Source: Flavobacteriales bacterium (GTDB lineage Bacteria > Bacteroidota > Bacteroidia > Flavobacteriales > Flavobacteriaceae). Taken from it: a stretch of DNA of 39,578 bases. A program made the position numbers and the translations under genes. The notes under the pieces were generated by a model. It saw only the letters and a program-made list of their open reading frames with translations. It had not been told where the DNA came from and did not search any database. Shown here piece after piece: positions 27,503 to 34,189 of this stretch. The DNA is taken from contig JALWFE010000060.1 in NCBI GenBank assembly GCA_027039975.1, positions 1 through 39,578 of the forward strand, written 5' to 3'. Positions within the stretch are counted from its first letter, which is position 1. The number at the start of each line of letters is the position of its first letter.

Positions 27503-28666
27503 CTATTTACTAGCATACATTTTAACATCTTCTGCGGTTATTTCATTACCACCTAAGATAATCAACCGCTCCACAACGTTTCGAAGTTCCCTGACATTGC
27601 CTGTCCAATCGTATTCTTGTAACATTTTAACGGCTTTATCTGTAAATTTTTTAACCGGTGTACCTTGTTCTTCGGCAATTTTTTTGGCAAAATGTTCAAT
27701 CAACAGAGGAATATCTTCGCGTCGTTCATTTAAAGAGGGTACTTCAATCAAAATTACGGCCAAACGGTGATATAAATCCTCTCGAAAACGGCCTTTCGCT
27801 ATTTCTTTTTTCAAATCTTTGTTGGTTGCCGCTATAACCCTGACATCCACTTTTATATCCTTATCACTACCAACGCGACTGATTTTGTTTTCTTGCAAAG
27901 CCCGTAAAACTTTTGCCTGTGCCGACAAGCTCATATCACCTACTTCATCCAGAAATAATGTGCCACCGTTTGCTTGTTCGAATTTTCCTTTTTTATCTTT
28001 ATAAGCTCCTGTAAAAGAACCTTTTACATGTCCAAACAAAACACTTTCTATCAATTCGGAAGGGATGGCCGCACAATTAACTTCCACCATAGGTCCTTTA
28101 CTACGATGACTCTTTTGGTGTATCCAATGCGCTACCAATTCTTTTCCGCTTCCATTATTTCCGGTAATCAAAACACGTGCATCGGTCGGGGCTACTTTTT
28201 CGATGAGTTCTTTAATTTTTTTCATCTTTTCCGACTCGCCTATCATCTCGTATTTTTTACTGACTTTCTTTTTAAGTTGTTTATTTTCAACGACTAATTC
28301 CTTGTGTTCCAATGCATTTTTGACCGAGGTCATCAAGCGGTTTAAATCCGGCGGCTTGGAAATATAATCAAAAGCCCCGAGACGCATACTATCTACTGCG
28401 GTCTCAATATCACCATGTCCGGAAATCATCACAAAGGTCGTTTCAGGTTTTATTTTTTTGCTTTCTTCCAACACTTCTATACCGTCTTTTTTCGGCATCT
28501 TGATATCGCACAAAACCAAATCATAATCGTTTTGTTTGATTTTTTCCAGACCTTCCACACCGTCAGCGGCTTCATCGATTATGTAATTTTTATCCATTTG
28601 TTCTAAAACGCGTTTTAAAACCCGTCTAATAACCGCTTCATCTTCAATTATGAGAATTTTTTTCAT
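27503..28666 (-). CDS. NtrC-family sigma-54 response regulator lacking C-terminal HTH
   Basis: The 387-residue protein has a receiver domain (1-120) with acidic pocket EDE (8-10), phospho-acceptor Asp54 in LCDIKMP and Lys104 in ISKPP. The AAA+ sigma-54 activator domain (about 140-375) has Walker A GNNGSGKE (169-176), GSFTGA (216-221, the sigma-54-contact loop, normally GAFTGA), Walker B FLDEVGD (238-244) and the WTGNVREL motif (354-361). It stops at GGNEITAEDVKMYASK, so the Fis-type DNA-binding helix-turn-helix found in NtrC is missing. No sensor kinase gene is adjacent. Such regulators could act from solution or through a partner. A TATATTTG promoter box lies upstream. Confidence 0.93.
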   Translation of the reverse strand: MKKILIIEDEAVIRRVLKRVLEQMDKNYIIDEAADGVEGLEKIKQNDYDLVLCDIKMPKKDGIEVLEESKKIKPETTFVMISGHGDIETAVDSMRLGAFDYISKPPDLNRLMTSVKNALEHKELVVENKQLKKKVSKKYEMIGESEKMKKIKELIEKVAPTDARVLITGNNGSGKELVAHWIHQKSHRSKGPMVEVNCAAIPSELIESVLFGHVKGSFTGAYKDKKGKFEQANGGTLFLDEVGDMSLSAQAKVLRALQENKISRVGSDKDIKVDVRVIAATNKDLKKEIAKGRFREDLYHRLAVILIEVPSLNERREDIPLLIEHFAKKIAEEQGTPVKKFTDKAVKMLQEYDWTGNVRELRNVVERLIILGGNEITAEDVKMYASK

Positions 28667-28707
28667 ATTTTTAATTTGTTTATAGATAATATTCCGGAAA
28701 TTTGATA

Positions 28708-28715
28708 CAAATATA
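28708..28715 (-). promoter_or_regulatory. -7 promoter element of the response regulator gene
   Basis: The minus strand reads TATATTTG, a perfect TAnnTTTG, 41 nt before the ATG at 28666. The -33 element is not evident. Confidence 0.5.
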
Positions 28716-28782
28716 ATGTATTACACCGGATTTTAAGAAATTGAATTTGAAATTTTATAAAACATTGAATAACAACGATTTA

Positions 28783-30234
28783 TTATCGAATCCATACAAA
28801 TTTCAATGTATCAACATTTAAACGTTTTTTAGACCAATTGTAAATCGTTTTCTCCAACTTCCGCCGTTTATATACCGGTAAACGTTTTCGCCATTTGATT
28901 AAAATTACAGGTAGCGTATCGGTTTGTTTAAAATTTGTATCTATTATTTTCCCGTTACTCATCTCGACAATATCGGGAAAAAGGGTTTTAGCTTCTCGGA
29001 CAAACTGTTCAAAAGGAACTTGTGACAAGGATTGTTGCTGTTTGAGTTTGATAAGTTCTTCCGTTAACTTTTTTATTTGTTCATCTTTATTTTTCAGTGC
29101 TTCTTTGTTTTCTTTAAATAATTTATCCAAAATTTGTTGTTTGAGTTTTTCCGACAAATTTTGTTCTATTTCACTTGTTTTATCCGCTGATTGATAAATA
29201 TTTAAAACCGCTTGTTCAAAACCGGAGATTTGCTGCATCCGTTTTTGCCATTTTTCAATACTGTCATGCGGCACAATTTCGCCCATTAAATAGACTTCAA
29301 TTTCTTTTTGCTTCGGATTTATTTGACTCTTAATTATCTGAGCGTCTTGATATTTGATATTCTTTTCAATAAAAGACACTGCCGAACGTTTAAAAATTTC
29401 TTCATTATACATTTCCACGAATGACATAATACTCGGCACCATCACCACAATAGCCGAAATATATATTACACGGCTGATAAGCCGTCTTTTTTTGGAATCC
29501 AAATACCTTGCAATAGGAAAACGTAAATATTTAATAATCAAAAAAGTAGCCAGTGCAATAAAAAAAGAGTTGATTAAGAGCAAATACATAGCTCCGGTAA
29601 AAAAATGCATATTTCCCGTAGCCAAACCAAATCCTGCGGTACACAAAGGCGGCATCAATGCCGTTGCAATCGCCACCCCACTGATGACATTAAAAAAACC
29701 TTTTTTGGTAATCGCAACTATTCCTGCCAAACCACCGAAAAAAGCAATCATAACATCAAAAAAAGTCGGGGATGTACGGGCTAGCAATTCATTGGATTCG
29801 TAAGCCAAAGGCGATATTTTAAAGTATATAAAAGACGTAAAAATACTGAGAATTACCATTACCAAAAAATTGAGTCCGGATTTTTTAAAGATATCGATAT
29901 CATTGGTGCCAATAGCATAACCGGCACCCATAATAGGTCCCATCAATGGCGAAATCAACATCGCTCCAATTACAACCGGCGTGGAATTGGCATTTAAACC
30001 AACAGAAGCTATCATCACCGAAAAAATCAATAACCAAGCCGTATGACCACGAAAAGGTATATTTTCTAAAATCGTAGTACGGGTAAATTCCTTATCATTG
30101 TATTTGCGAATATTAAAAAGCTCTTTAACAAAATCAATAGCAACCTGCCAAAATTCCTTAAATTCCTTATTGACAGTTTTTTCTTTTTCTTTTATGATAA
30201 TGTTTTCTTCCTGATTTGTATTTTGTTCATTCAT
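28783..30234 (-). CDS. DUF389-family membrane protein, function unknown
   Basis: The 483-residue protein has a charged N-terminus, about six hydrophobic helices between residues 60 and 270, and a charged coiled-coil C-terminus (EQIKKLTEELIKLKQQQ). The helical part carries the DUF389 (TIGR00341-like) signature: SVGLNANSTPVVIGAMLISP, PLMGPIMGAGYAIGTND, then SGVAIATALMPPLCTAGFGL. The function of the family is not established. The start at 30234 (MNEQNTNQ) is chosen because the upstream TTG at 30258 overlaps a perfect promoter box. It is separated from the downstream response regulator by 116 bp with its own promoter, so they are probably not one operon. Confidence 0.9.
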   Translation of the reverse strand: MNEQNTNQEENIIIKEKEKTVNKEFKEFWQVAIDFVKELFNIRKYNDKEFTRTTILENIPFRGHTAWLLIFSVMIASVGLNANSTPVVIGAMLISPLMGPIMGAGYAIGTNDIDIFKKSGLNFLVMVILSIFTSFIYFKISPLAYESNELLARTSPTFFDVMIAFFGGLAGIVAITKKGFFNVISGVAIATALMPPLCTAGFGLATGNMHFFTGAMYLLLINSFFIALATFLIIKYLRFPIARYLDSKKRRLISRVIYISAIVVMVPSIMSFVEMYNEEIFKRSAVSFIEKNIKYQDAQIIKSQINPKQKEIEVYLMGEIVPHDSIEKWQKRMQQISGFEQAVLNIYQSADKTSEIEQNLSEKLKQQILDKLFKENKEALKNKDEQIKKLTEELIKLKQQQSLSQVPFEQFVREAKTLFPDIVEMSNGKIIDTNFKQTDTLPVILIKWRKRLPVYKRRKLEKTIYNWSKKRLNVDTLKFVWIR

Positions 30235-30255
30235 ACAATATATTATGATTATATA

Positions 30256-30263
30256 CAAAATTA
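30256..30263 (-). promoter_or_regulatory. -7 promoter element of the DUF389 gene
   Basis: The minus strand reads TAATTTTG, a perfect TAnnTTTG, 21 nt before the ATG at 30234. Confidence 0.55.
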
Positions 30264-30306
30264 CATTATTTTTTGATACGATTAGAATTTCATTTTTTAA
30301 AGAAAC

Positions 30307-30337
30307 TTGCTAATAATTCAAAATAATCTTATTTTAG
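30307..30337 (+). promoter_or_regulatory. Promoter of the thioredoxin-family gene
   Basis: TTG (30307-30309), a 20-nt spacer and TATTTTAG (30330-30337, one mismatch) sit 16 nt before the ATG at 30354, the same geometry as the two perfect promoters in this window. Confidence 0.5.
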
Positions 30338-30353
30338 CCAAAAAAATAAAGAA

Positions 30354-30953
30354 ATGGCTGCAACACCTTCCAATATGCTCCCTTTGGAAACCAAAGCACC
30401 TGATTTTAAATTATATGATACCGTATCCGGTAAATATCTGACATACAAAGATATAAAAGGAAAAATAGGGACAGTTGTAATGTTCATCTGCAACCATTGT
30501 CCTTATGTTTTGCATGTAAACAATCAAATTGTGAGTATTGCAAAAGACTACCAAGAAAAAGGTATAGGTTTTGTAGCTATCAGTGCAAATGACGTGGAAA
30601 ATTACCCGCAAGATGCTCCGGAATTGATGACCAAACAGGCTAAAAAGGTCGGTTATACATTTCCGTATTTGTATGACGAAACCCAAGAAACCGCCAAATC
30701 TTATCAAGCGGCATGCACACCGGATTTTTATGTTTTCGATGCCGGCGACAAACTGGTCTATCGCGGCAGGATGGATGAAAGCACTCCGAAAAACAACTTG
30801 CCTAATGACGGAAAAGATTTGCGTAAGGCTTTGGATTACTTGTTGGAAGGTAAAATCATCCCCGACGAAAAACAAAAACCGAGCATCGGGTGTAATATCA
30901 AATGGAAAACACCGCCAGGTGTAGATTTACAAGAAGTCAATATTAAAGTTTAA
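30354..30953 (+). CDS. Thioredoxin-fold AhpC/TSA-like protein
   Basis: The 199-residue protein has a redoxin layout: ETKAPDFKLYDTVSGKYLTY at the N-terminus, then MFICNHCPYV with a CxxC pair (Cys46, Cys49), and the cis-proline region AACTPDFYVFDAGDKLVYRG. The CNHCPYV pattern is typical of a widespread 'thioredoxin family protein' group in Bacteroidota and related phyla whose physiological substrate is not known. There is no signal peptide, so it acts in the cytoplasm, probably as a thiol-disulfide or peroxide-linked reductant. Confidence 0.9.
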   Translation: MAATPSNMLPLETKAPDFKLYDTVSGKYLTYKDIKGKIGTVVMFICNHCPYVLHVNNQIVSIAKDYQEKGIGFVAISANDVENYPQDAPELMTKQAKKVGYTFPYLYDETQETAKSYQAACTPDFYVFDAGDKLVYRGRMDESTPKNNLPNDGKDLRKALDYLLEGKIIPDEKQKPSIGCNIKWKTPPGVDLQEVNIKV

Positions 30954-30963
30954 TTTTTTCATC

Positions 30964-30989
30964 CCTTACGAAAACAAGTTTTCGTAAGG
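30964..30989. repeat. Perfect 12-bp stem hairpin
   Basis: CCTTACGAAAAC (30964-30975) and GTTTTCGTAAGG (30978-30989) are perfect complements around a 2-nt centre. Neither strand has a following T-run, so it is not a simple terminator for the thioredoxin gene ending 11 nt upstream, although an RNA 3'-end function is possible. Confidence 0.7.
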
Positions 30990-30990
30990 A

Positions 30991-31012
30991 GATGACAGGA
31001 TTTACCTGCGGT
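30991..31012 (-). other. Relic resembling the 3' part of tRNA-Pro
   Basis: gatgacaggatttacctgcg matches gatgacaggatttgaacctgcg at 31171-31192, the T-arm and acceptor end of the intact tRNA-Pro, apart from a 2-nt deletion. The rest of the tRNA is not recognisable. The segment also forms a hairpin AGGATTTACC/GGTGAATCCT (30997-31019). Confidence 0.5.
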
Positions 31013-31039
31013 GAATCCTTTTACATCGCTATAACAGCA

Positions 31040-31079
31040 CATACAAAAACCAATAGCTTCGCTATTGTTGTTTTTATTT
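31040..31079 (+). terminator. Terminator-like hairpin with T-run, plus strand
   Basis: CAATAGC and GCTATTG (centred near 31060) form a 7-bp stem with flanking AAAAAC/GTTTTT, followed by TTGTTTTTATTTTTTTTT. It could terminate transcription from the thioredoxin gene about 100 nt upstream. It shares the CATACAAAAACCA...TTTTTATTTTTT frame with the tRNA terminator on the opposite strand but has a different stem. Confidence 0.6.
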
Positions 31080-31127
31080 TTTTTTCATCCCTTACGAAAA
31101 CAAGTTTTCGACGGTCTGAAAAAAAAT

Positions 31128-31159
31128 AAAAACCATTTTGCTTTCGCAAAATGGTTTTT
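31128..31159 (-). terminator. Terminator of tRNA-Pro
   Basis: AAAAACCATTTTGC (31128-31141) and GCAAAATGGTTTTT (31146-31159) form a perfect 14-bp stem. Read on the minus strand the loop is GAAA, a stable GNRA tetraloop, followed by TTTTTATTTTTTTT. It lies 7 nt beyond the tRNA 3' end. Confidence 0.88.
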
Positions 31160-31166
31160 GTATGGG

Positions 31167-31240
<74 letters not shown>

Positions 31241-31353
31241 AAATATGCCTCTCAAAAAAGACTTGGCAAAGATAATAAAATTTTAAAAATGCAAATCCGC
31301 TTCACATAAATATTTTTTTAGAGGTAGATTTATCTAGCAATTATCATAAAAAT

Positions 31354-31414
31354 TACTCAATTTATGAAACGGATAATATGGTCTGTAATAACAGACAATC
31401 ATCAAAAAAACGAA
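31354..31414 (+). repeat. TTTATGAAACG module, diverged copy
   Basis: tactcaatttatgaaacgga followed by taatatggtctgtaataaca and gacaatcatcaaaaaaacga closely resembles 33985-34043. It lies in the gap between tRNA-Pro and parA, where no gene is seen. Confidence 0.65.
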
Positions 31415-31523
31415 ACAATCAATAAACCGTAACAAATCATCATTTCATCAATAAAAAAAGAATCATCAATTTTTACATACCGATTTATTTTGTATTTTTA
31501 CATTTCAAAATTTGCTTATAAAA

Positions 31524-32309
31524 ATGGGTAAAGTTATAGCAATAGCCAATCAAAAAGGTGGTGTTGGTAAAACGACAACAGCCGTTAATTTAGCGGCGGC
31601 TTTGGGTGTTTTGGAAAAGAAAGTATTGTTGATTGACGCCGACCCGCAAGCCAATGCGACATCGGGCTTAGGTATCGATATAGAAAAGGCACCTGCCGGC
31701 ACTTACGAACTTTTGGAACACGAAGCGGATGCCAAAGATACCATCATCAAAACCAACAGCCCGAATTTGGATTTAATACCTTCACATATAGATTTGGTCG
31801 GTGTTGAAATAGAATTGGTCGATAAACCTGACCGAGAGTTTATGCTCAAAGAAGCTATCAAAGATATCAAAGATGAATACGACTATGTGTTGATTGATTG
31901 TGCCCCTTCCCTTGGATTGATTACACTTAACGCTTTGACAGCCGCAGATTCGGTTATTGTGCCTATTCAATGCGAATATTTTGCACTGGAAGGTTTAGGA
32001 AAACTCCTCAATACCATTAAAAATGTGCAACAAATCCACAATCCTGATTTGGATATCGAAGGTTTACTGTTAACAATGTATGATGCACGGTTAAAATTGT
32101 CAAACCAAGTGGTGGATGAAGTCAAAAAACATTTCGGTAATATGGTATTTGACACGGTCATTCAAAGAAACGTGCGTTTAAGCGAAGCCCCGAGTTTCGG
32201 TGAAAGTATTTTGGAATACGATGCAACCAGTAAAGGCGCTATTAACTATTTGAATTTGGCCGACGAACTGATAAGAAGAGAACAACAAAAGCAAGAAAAC
32301 GAAGAATAA
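31524..32309 (+). CDS. parA: Chromosome partitioning ATPase ParA/Soj
   Basis: The 261-residue protein has the deviant Walker A KGGVGKTT (11-18) near the N-terminus, DADPQANATSGLG (switch I) and the YVLIDCAPSLGLITLNAL Walker B region. It lacks an N-terminal DNA-binding extension, so it is the short chromosomal Soj type. It forms an ATP-dependent gradient that moves ParB-parS complexes. The ATG at 31524 is chosen because the upstream TTG (31512) precedes residues not found in the family. A one-mismatch -7 box (TATTTTTA, 31493-31500) lies 23 nt upstream. parB follows after 2 nt. Confidence 0.97.
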   Translation: MGKVIAIANQKGGVGKTTTAVNLAAALGVLEKKVLLIDADPQANATSGLGIDIEKAPAGTYELLEHEADAKDTIIKTNSPNLDLIPSHIDLVGVEIELVDKPDREFMLKEAIKDIKDEYDYVLIDCAPSLGLITLNALTAADSVIVPIQCEYFALEGLGKLLNTIKNVQQIHNPDLDIEGLLLTMYDARLKLSNQVVDEVKKHFGNMVFDTVIQRNVRLSEAPSFGESILEYDATSKGAINYLNLADELIRREQQKQENEE

Positions 32310-32311
32310 TT

Positions 32312-33205
32312 ATGGCAAAAACTCGCAAAAAACAACGATTAGGAAGAGGATTAGATGCAATTTTAAACAATGAAAATATCAAATCGGCATCTGATAAAGG
32401 TGCCGAAAATGTTGTAGGCAATATTATCGAAATTCCTTTGGAAAATATTGTAGCCAATCCCCGTCAACCACGCACTAAATTTGATCAAGAAGCTATCGAA
32501 GAACTGGCGGCATCTATCAAACAACTCGGTGTCATTCAACCGATTACGGTTCGAAAAAAAGGCAAAAAATTCGATTTGATTTCTGGCGAACGCCGGTTAA
32601 GAGCCGCCAAACTGGCGGGATTGAAAACCATACCGGCTTATATCCGTTTGGCTGACGACCGTGATATGCTCGAAATGGCTTTGGTCGAAAATATCCAACG
32701 TGAAGATTTAGACCCGATTGAAATCGCCTTGTCATTTCAAGCGATGATAGACCAACTCAACCTGACACAAGATGAAATGAGTAAACGGGTGGGAAAAAAA
32801 CGTTCGACCATTACCAACTACCTGCGGTTGCTCAAACTCGACCCGATTATCCAAAGCGGTATCAGAGATAATTTTATCAGTATGGGACACGGACGCACCT
32901 TAATCAACATTGAAGATAATGCCGTCCAATTGGAATTTTACGAAAAAATAATCAAAGATAATTTGTCAGTCAGACAAACCGAAGATTTAGTGAAAAAATT
33001 CAGGGAAGGTAAAATTTTATCTATAAAACCGGCTAAAAAAGTCGTCCCCGAAAAAATTAAAAAAGCCGAAAAAGAATTAGCAGGAGTTTTAGGACAGAAA
33101 GTCAAAATTACTGTCAACGAAACGGGAAAAGGAAAAATATCTATTTCTTTTAATTCGGAAGAAGAACTGGAAAAAATTAAAAAACGTTTGTCATCAGAAA
33201 ATTAA
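32312..33205 (+). CDS. parB: Chromosome partitioning protein ParB/Spo0J
   Basis: The 297-residue protein starts with a basic arm (KTRKKQRLGRGLDAIL), then the CTP-binding ParB/Srx domain with NPRQPRTKFD and SGERRLRAAKLAG. The central helix-turn-helix region (MSKRVGKKRSTITNYLRLLK) binds parS, and a C-terminal dimerisation segment follows. It loads at parS near the origin and works with ParA. I noticed no parS-like site in the flanking DNA. Its stop codon lies inside the proposed start region of the next gene. Confidence 0.96.
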   Translation: MAKTRKKQRLGRGLDAILNNENIKSASDKGAENVVGNIIEIPLENIVANPRQPRTKFDQEAIEELAASIKQLGVIQPITVRKKGKKFDLISGERRLRAAKLAGLKTIPAYIRLADDRDMLEMALVENIQREDLDPIEIALSFQAMIDQLNLTQDEMSKRVGKKRSTITNYLRLLKLDPIIQSGIRDNFISMGHGRTLINIEDNAVQLEFYEKIIKDNLSVRQTEDLVKKFREGKILSIKPAKKVVPEKIKKAEKELAGVLGQKVKITVNETGKGKISISFNSEEELEKIKKRLSSEN

Positions 33206-33759
33206 TTATCATATTATTTTTCAGCGGAATAACCGCCTTGTATGCACAAACGGATACTATTCCGGCAAAACAACCGGATAGTTTGCAAATTAAAGCCGAC
33301 ACGGTTATTTATAAAAATAAAATTAATATTTTAGCCCCGGCAAAAGCGGCTTTTTATTCGGCAATTTTACCGGGATTGGGACAAGCCTATAACAGGCAAT
33401 ACTGGAAAATACCTTTGGTATATGGTGGAATTGGAGCAGGTGGTTACTTTTACATATTTAATAATAATCAGTTTAACCGCTTCAGGCAAGCGTATTTTGA
33501 CAGAAAAAACGGTTTGCAAGACGAATTTCCGCAATATTCGGAAAACGTTTTGGTCAAAGCACAAGAATATTACCGCCGGCAACGGGATACAGCTATGCTG
33601 TTGACCATTTTGGCTTATGTTCTCAATATAATCGATGCCAATGTCAGTGCACATTTAAAGCAGTGGAATGTCAACGATGATTTGAGTTTTAAACCGGTGC
33701 AATTGCCAGTATCTCAAAAACCGGCGTTCGGAATACAGATGACTATTAGTTTCAAGTAA
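33193..33759 (+). CDS. DUF5683-family exported protein with apparent ATC start
   Basis: The recognisable part (PAKAAFYSAILPGLGQAYNR, then a hydrophobic YGGIGAGGYFYIF) matches the DUF5683 proteins I remember downstream of parB in Flavobacteriia; their function is unknown. In-frame translation upstream of the first canonical start (TTG at 33238) gives IRKLIIILFFSGITALYAQ, a textbook signal peptide, back to a TAA at 33178. In that stretch the only plausible initiator is ATC at 33193 (or ATT at 33205); there is no ATG, GTG or other TTG. Starting at 33238 would remove almost the whole signal peptide. I therefore place the start at ATC 33193, which overlaps the end of parB by 13 nt. A sequencing error at this codon is the main alternative. 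Confidence 0.8.
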   Translation: MRKLIIILFFSGITALYAQTDTIPAKQPDSLQIKADTVIYKNKINILAPAKAAFYSAILPGLGQAYNRQYWKIPLVYGGIGAGGYFYIFNNNQFNRFRQAYFDRKNGLQDEFPQYSENVLVKAQEYYRRQRDTAMLLTILAYVLNIIDANVSAHLKQWNVNDDLSFKPVQLPVSQKPAFGIQMTISFK

Positions 33760-33825
33760 CAAGTAATAAGTAGCAAGTTTTTTGATGAAATGATGAATTG
33801 ATGAATTGAGGAAATTGTTTGTGGT

Positions 33826-33865
33826 GTCATTTCGACAGAACGACGAAGGAGCGACGAGAAATCTT
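33826..33865. repeat. GTCATTTCGA...GAGAAATCT interspersed sequence
   Basis: gtcatttcgacagaacgacg then aaggagcgacgagaaatctt. It resembles the left half of the element at 8748-8799 and, from memory, a very common interspersed sequence in Bacteroidota genomes. Confidence 0.6.
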
Positions 33866-33942
33866 TATTATTTATGATGAATTGAGGATATGAGGAAATG
33901 AGGAAGTGAGGAGTGCGCTTCGATACGATTTTGCTCGTTACC

Positions 33943-33960
33943 CCCCGACGTACGTCGGGG
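33943..33960. repeat. 18-bp perfect palindrome CCCCGACGTACGTCGGGG
   Basis: The palindrome sits in the middle of the gaggagtgcgcttcgatacg module. The equivalent position in the copy near 2480-2497 has a decayed version (cctcgacgtgtgtcgggg). Confidence 0.75.
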
Positions 33961-33984
33961 TCACTCAGCGACCTTCTCCTCAAT

Positions 33985-34043
33985 TCCTCAATTTATGAAA
34001 CGAATAATACGGTTTATAATAACAAGTAATCATCATTAAACGA
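33985..34043 (+). repeat. TTTATGAAACGAATAATACGG module, copy 3
   Basis: tcctcaatttatgaaacgaa, taatacggtttataataaca, agtaatcatcattaaacgaa. It is the closest relative of 31354-31414 and related to the copies at 2522, 2689 and 34075. Confidence 0.75.
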
Positions 34044-34074
34044 ATTGTTCAATGAAGCACAATAAATCCTCAAT

Positions 34075-34180
34075 TCCTCAAACTATAAGACGAGAATAAG
34101 GTATGAAGCAATAAACATTCATTAAAGTTCAAAATATTCTATGAACTCAAACTTTAAACTTTTAACTTTTAACTTTTAAC
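34075..34180 (+). repeat. TATAAGACGAGAATAAGG module, copy 4
   Basis: tcctcaaactataagacgag, aataaggtatgaagcaataa, acattcattaaag, then ctatgaac and TTTTAAC heptamers, ending just before the lepB start. It parallels 2689-2788, which ends just before obgE. Confidence 0.8.
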
Positions 34181-34189
34181 TCTGGCAAT

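Larger units (their letters stand above)
30955..31110. repeat. 30-bp direct repeat pair with 126-bp period
   Basis: The 30-bp sequence beginning tttttcatcccttacgaaaa and ending caagttttcg occurs exactly at 30955-30984 and again at 31081-31110. Each copy contains inverted CGAAAAC/GTTTTCG arms. The first copy continues into a perfect 12-bp stem; the second is cut off by an unrelated sequence (acggtctg). Confidence 0.85.
33760..34189. repeat. Intergenic patchwork of interspersed repeat modules (copy D)
   Basis: This 430-bp gap has no gene. It contains GATGAATT words (33784-33811), a tcatttcga...gagaaatct piece (33826-33865), GAGGA words (33876-33911), the gaggagtgcgcttcgatacg module with an 18-bp palindrome (33908-33979), two TCCTCAA..TTATRARACGA modules (33985-34043 and 34075-34180) and TTTTAAC heptamers up to 34182. 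The module order parallels 2383-2796. Confidence 0.8.

Noticed and set aside
30964-30989. Simple rho-independent terminator for the thioredoxin-family gene
   Set aside because: The stem is strong but there is no T-run on either strand; the hairpin near 31040-31079 is the better terminator candidate.
31241-31523. parS site upstream of parA
   Set aside because: No sequence resembling the TGTTTCACGTGAAACA-type site was seen in this gap.
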